From Reyranella humidisoli (GTDB lineage Bacteria > Pseudomonadota > Alphaproteobacteria > Reyranellales > Reyranellaceae), in the NCBI RefSeq assembly GCF_019039055.1, contig NZ_JAHOPB010000002.1, forward strand, positions 496,001 through 560,000: a stretch of 64,000 bases of DNA. The letters run 5' to 3'. Below, piece by piece: positions 62,223 through 64,000 of this stretch. The notes below the pieces were generated by a model. It ran no database searches. It saw only the letters and a program-made list of their open reading frames with translations, and was not told the DNA's origin. The position numbers and the translations under genes are program-made. Within the stretch, counting starts at the first letter, position 1. Each line of letters starts with the position of its first letter.

Positions 62223-62238
62223 ATTTTGTGCAGTGCGC
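62223..62238. promoter_or_regulatory. Motif before etfBA, shared with ccr
   Basis: ATTTTGTGCAGTGCGC equals the ccr upstream sequence at 49823-49838 in 14 of 16 bases. It lies just upstream of a TTGACA box and 94 bases before the etfB start. Confidence 0.45.
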
Positions 62239-62245
62239 CATAGCC

Positions 62246-62274
62246 TTGACATGATCGGCTCAACACCCCTACAC
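62246..62274 (+). promoter_or_regulatory. Candidate promoter of etfBA
   Basis: A perfect TTGACA (62246-62251) is followed after 17 bases by CTACAC (62269-62274); with one more base of spacing the -10 would read TACACG. It is the best candidate in the 156-base gap and lies 58 bases before the etfB start. Confidence 0.5.
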
Positions 62275-62286
62275 GAAATCCCCTTC

Positions 62287-62306
62287 GCCGGACGGGTCAG
62301 TCCGGC
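62287..62306 (+). other. Hairpin in the etfB leader
   Basis: GCCGGAC and GTCCGGC pair perfectly with a 6-base loop, 26 bases before the etfB ATG. It may stabilise the message or modulate translation. Confidence 0.3.
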
Positions 62307-62332
62307 CGCAACTCACCGATAGGCGCAACGCG

Positions 62333-63082
62333 ATGAAAGTGCTGGTCGCGGTCAAGCGGGTCATCGACTACAACGTCAAGATCCGCGTCAAGGCCGACAA
62401 CACGGGTGTCGAGACGGCTAACGTCAAGATGTCCATGAACCCCTTCGATGAAATCGCCGTGGAAGAGGCGATTCGCATGAAAGAGAAGGGCGCTGCGACC
62501 GAAGTCATCGCTTTCTCTGCCGGCCCGGCCCAGTGTCAGGAGACGATCCGCACCGCGCTCGCCATGGGCGCCGACCGCGGCGTCCTCGTTCAGACCGACG
62601 CCGAACTGCAGCCGCTGGCCGTCGCCAAACTGCTCAAGGCCGTGGTCGACAAGGAACAGCCCGGCCTGGTGATCGTCGGCAAGCAGGCGATCGACGACGA
62701 CTCGAACGCCACCGGCCAGATGCTGGCCGCGCTGCTCGGCTGGTCGGTCGGCACCTTCGCCAACAAGCTCAACGTCGCCGACGGTTCGGTCGAGGTTAAG
62801 CGCGAGGTCGACGGCGGTCTCGAGAACATCAAGATCAAGATGCCGGCGGTGATCACCACCGACCTGCGCCTGAACGAGCCGCGCTACGCTTCGCTGCCAA
62901 ACATCATGAAGGCGAAGAAGAAGCCGATCGAGATCCTGGCGCCGGACGCGCTGGGCGTCGACGTCGCGCCGCGCCTCAAGACGCTGAAGGTGGAAGAGCC
63001 GCCGAAGCGCAAGGCCGGCATCAAGGTGAAGACCGTCGCGGAGCTGGTCGAGAAGCTGCGCAACGAAGCGGGAGTGATCTGA
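62333..63082 (+). CDS. etfB: Electron transfer flavoprotein subunit beta
   Basis: A 249-residue ETF beta subunit. It binds AMP and, with the alpha subunit, passes electrons from acyl-CoA dehydrogenases to ETF:quinone oxidoreductase. Landmarks are [60 protein letters not shown] and [20 protein letters not shown]. The etfA gene starts 1 base after its stop. The ETF pair is the expected electron acceptor of Mcd (51395). Confidence 0.96.
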   Translation: MKVLVAVKRVIDYNVKIRVKADNTGVETANVKMSMNPFDEIAVEEAIRMKEKGAATEVIAFSAGPAQCQETIRTALAMGADRGVLVQTDAELQPLAVAKLLKAVVDKEQPGLVIVGKQAIDDDSNATGQMLAALLGWSVGTFANKLNVADGSVEVKREVDGGLENIKIKMPAVITTDLRLNEPRYASLPNIMKAKKKPIEILAPDALGVDVAPRLKTLKVEEPPKRKAGIKVKTVAELVEKLRNEAGVI

Positions 63083-63083
63083 C

Positions 63084-64000
63084 ATGGCCGTCCTCGTCGT
63101 CGCCGCGCATGACGGCAAGACCGTCCGCGCCAATGTCGCCAACGCCGTAGCGGCCGCGGCCCAGATGGACCCCGAGGTCCATGTGCTGGTGGCCGGCAGC
63201 AACGCCGCGGAGGCCGCCGCGTCGGCGGCCGCGATCCAGGGCGTGGCCAAAGTGCTGCAGGCCGAGGATGCGGCCTACGCCAACTGGCTGGCCGAGGACA
63301 TCGCTCCGCTCGTCGTCAAGCTCGCGCCGGGCTACAGCCACGTCGTGATGGCGGCCGACTCGGTTGGCAAGAACGTCGCGCCGCGCGTCGCCGCGCTGCT
63401 CGACGTCGCGCAGGTCTCCGAGGCCATCAAGGTCGTCTCGCCCGACACGTTCGTCCGCCCGATCTACGCCGGCAACGCCATGGCGACCGTGCAGAGCGGC
63501 GACAAGATCAAGATCGTCACCGTCCGCCCGACCAACTTCAAGGCGGCGGCAGGCGGTGGTTCGGCCGCGATCGAGCAGATCGCCGGCACGGGCACCGCGG
63601 GCCTTTCGTCTTTCGTCGGCGCCGAGCTCTCCAAGAGCGAGCGCCCCGAACTGACCAGCGCGAAGATCGTCGTCAGCGGCGGCCGTGGCCTGCAGAGCGG
63701 CGACAACTTCAAGATGCTCGAGACGCTGGCCGACAAGCTCGGCGCCGGTCTCGGCGCCAGCCGCGCCGCGGTCGATGCGGGTTACGTGCCGAACGACTAC
63801 CAGGTCGGCCAGACCGGCAAGGTCGTGGCACCCGACCTCTACATCGCCATCGGCATCTCCGGCGCGATCCAGCATCTCGCCGGCATGAAGGACAGCAAGA
63901 CCATCGTGGCGATCAACAAGGACGAGGAAGCACCGATCTTCCAGGTTGCCGATTACGGCATCGTGGGCGACCTGTTCCAGATCGTCCCCGAGCTGACTGC
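63084..64000 (+). CDS. etfA: Electron transfer flavoprotein subunit alpha (3' end beyond the window)
   Basis: 305 codons of ETF alpha lie in the window, and only a few residues are missing at the 3' end judging from the usual length of about 310. The FAD-binding signature [20 protein letters not shown] is present, with [18 protein letters not shown] and [20 protein letters not shown] before it, and [17 protein letters not shown] at the window edge. The ATG follows the etfB stop by 1 base. Confidence 0.96.
   Translation, partial: MAVLVVAAHDGKTVRANVANAVAAAAQMDPEVHVLVAGSNAAEAAASAAAIQGVAKVLQAEDAAYANWLAEDIAPLVVKLAPGYSHVVMAADSVGKNVAPRVAALLDVAQVSEAIKVVSPDTFVRPIYAGNAMATVQSGDKIKIVTVRPTNFKAAAGGGSAAIEQIAGTGTAGLSSFVGAELSKSERPELTSAKIVVSGGRGLQSGDNFKMLETLADKLGAGLGASRAAVDAGYVPNDYQVGQTGKVVAPDLYIAIGISGAIQHLAGMKDSKTIVAINKDEEAPIFQVADYGIVGDLFQIVPELT

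Noticed and set aside
62177..62332. A cobalamin riboswitch near the adenosyltransferase or etfB
   Set aside because: The gap is too short and shows no B12-box-like conserved core; only small hairpins are present.

Overview
The window is GC-rich, densely packed chromosomal DNA from an alphaproteobacterium. The taxonomic signals are a yajC-secD-secF operon followed by a small Mth938-type gene and a squalene/phytoene-synthase-like gene, a TrmFO-type tRNA methyltransferase, crotonyl-CoA carboxylase/reductase with methylsuccinyl-CoA dehydrogenase, Bug-type solute-binding proteins, phasins, and several families of palindromic intergenic repeats of the kind common in Rhodospirillales and Hyphomicrobiales. 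Reyranella or a relative is a guess only. I found no tRNA, rRNA, CRISPR array, transposase or prophage.

Layout. 0.1-5.6 kb: a minus-strand unit with a PuuE-type deacetylase, a hydantoin-racemase homologue without its catalytic cysteines, and a complete polyamine-type ABC importer. 5.7-7.1 kb: a pyridoxamine-oxidase-fold protein and a DUF815 ATPase. 7.2-11 kb: the Sec accessory operon. 11-17.9 kb: a DUF989 membrane protein, a squalene-synthase homologue, an alpha/beta hydrolase, a luciferase-like monooxygenase, a second deacetylase, a quinone-oxidoreductase homologue and PPK2. 18-23 kb: CobF, a MATE pump, an acyl carrier protein, a TerB-like/Coq4 fusion and TrmFO. 23-30 kb: RidA, a C26 amidase, a D-2-hydroxyacid dehydrogenase, the nadE operon, a GST and a small hydrolase.

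30-39.4 kb reads as a lipid and storage-granule region: a beta-hydroxyacid dehydrogenase, a self-sufficient P450-reductase fusion of the P450 BM3 type, DUF445, two phasins, a hydrolase, a wax-ester synthase/DGAT and the deleted remnant of an acyl-CoA ligase. 39.4-49.7 kb holds two lipoproteins, a Bug protein, dienelactone hydrolase, CysS, an ArsR/SRPBCC/DUF899/DUF427 set (the last frameshifted), a thioesterase and a second luciferase-like monooxygenase. 49.9-53 kb carries ccr and mcd of the ethylmalonyl-CoA pathway. 53-61.4 kb has small membrane proteins, a GNAT-like protein, an SDR, an arylsulfatase, an IclR regulator and a divergent Bug/TauD/HAD/amine-oxidase run. 61.4-64 kb holds a twin-TM protein, the PduO-type cobalamin adenosyltransferase and etfB-etfA, with etfA cut by the window end.

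How it fits together. Ccr makes ethylmalonyl-CoA, Mcd oxidises methylsuccinyl-CoA and passes electrons to ETF, and the adenosyltransferase makes the cofactor that the pathway's mutases need. Phasins and WS/DGAT serve the carbon stores that feed this acyl-CoA pool. A TGC-N3-GCR motif lies upstream of ccr, etfBA and the second phasin, which suggests, but does not prove, common control. The points most worth checking are this shared motif, the inverted pair of about 120-bp multi-hairpin repeats in two convergent gaps, the acyl-CoA ligase deletion scar, the racemase homologue without cysteines, the TerB-like/Coq4 fusion, and a candidate 20-residue gene in the only gene-free stretch over 300 bases.
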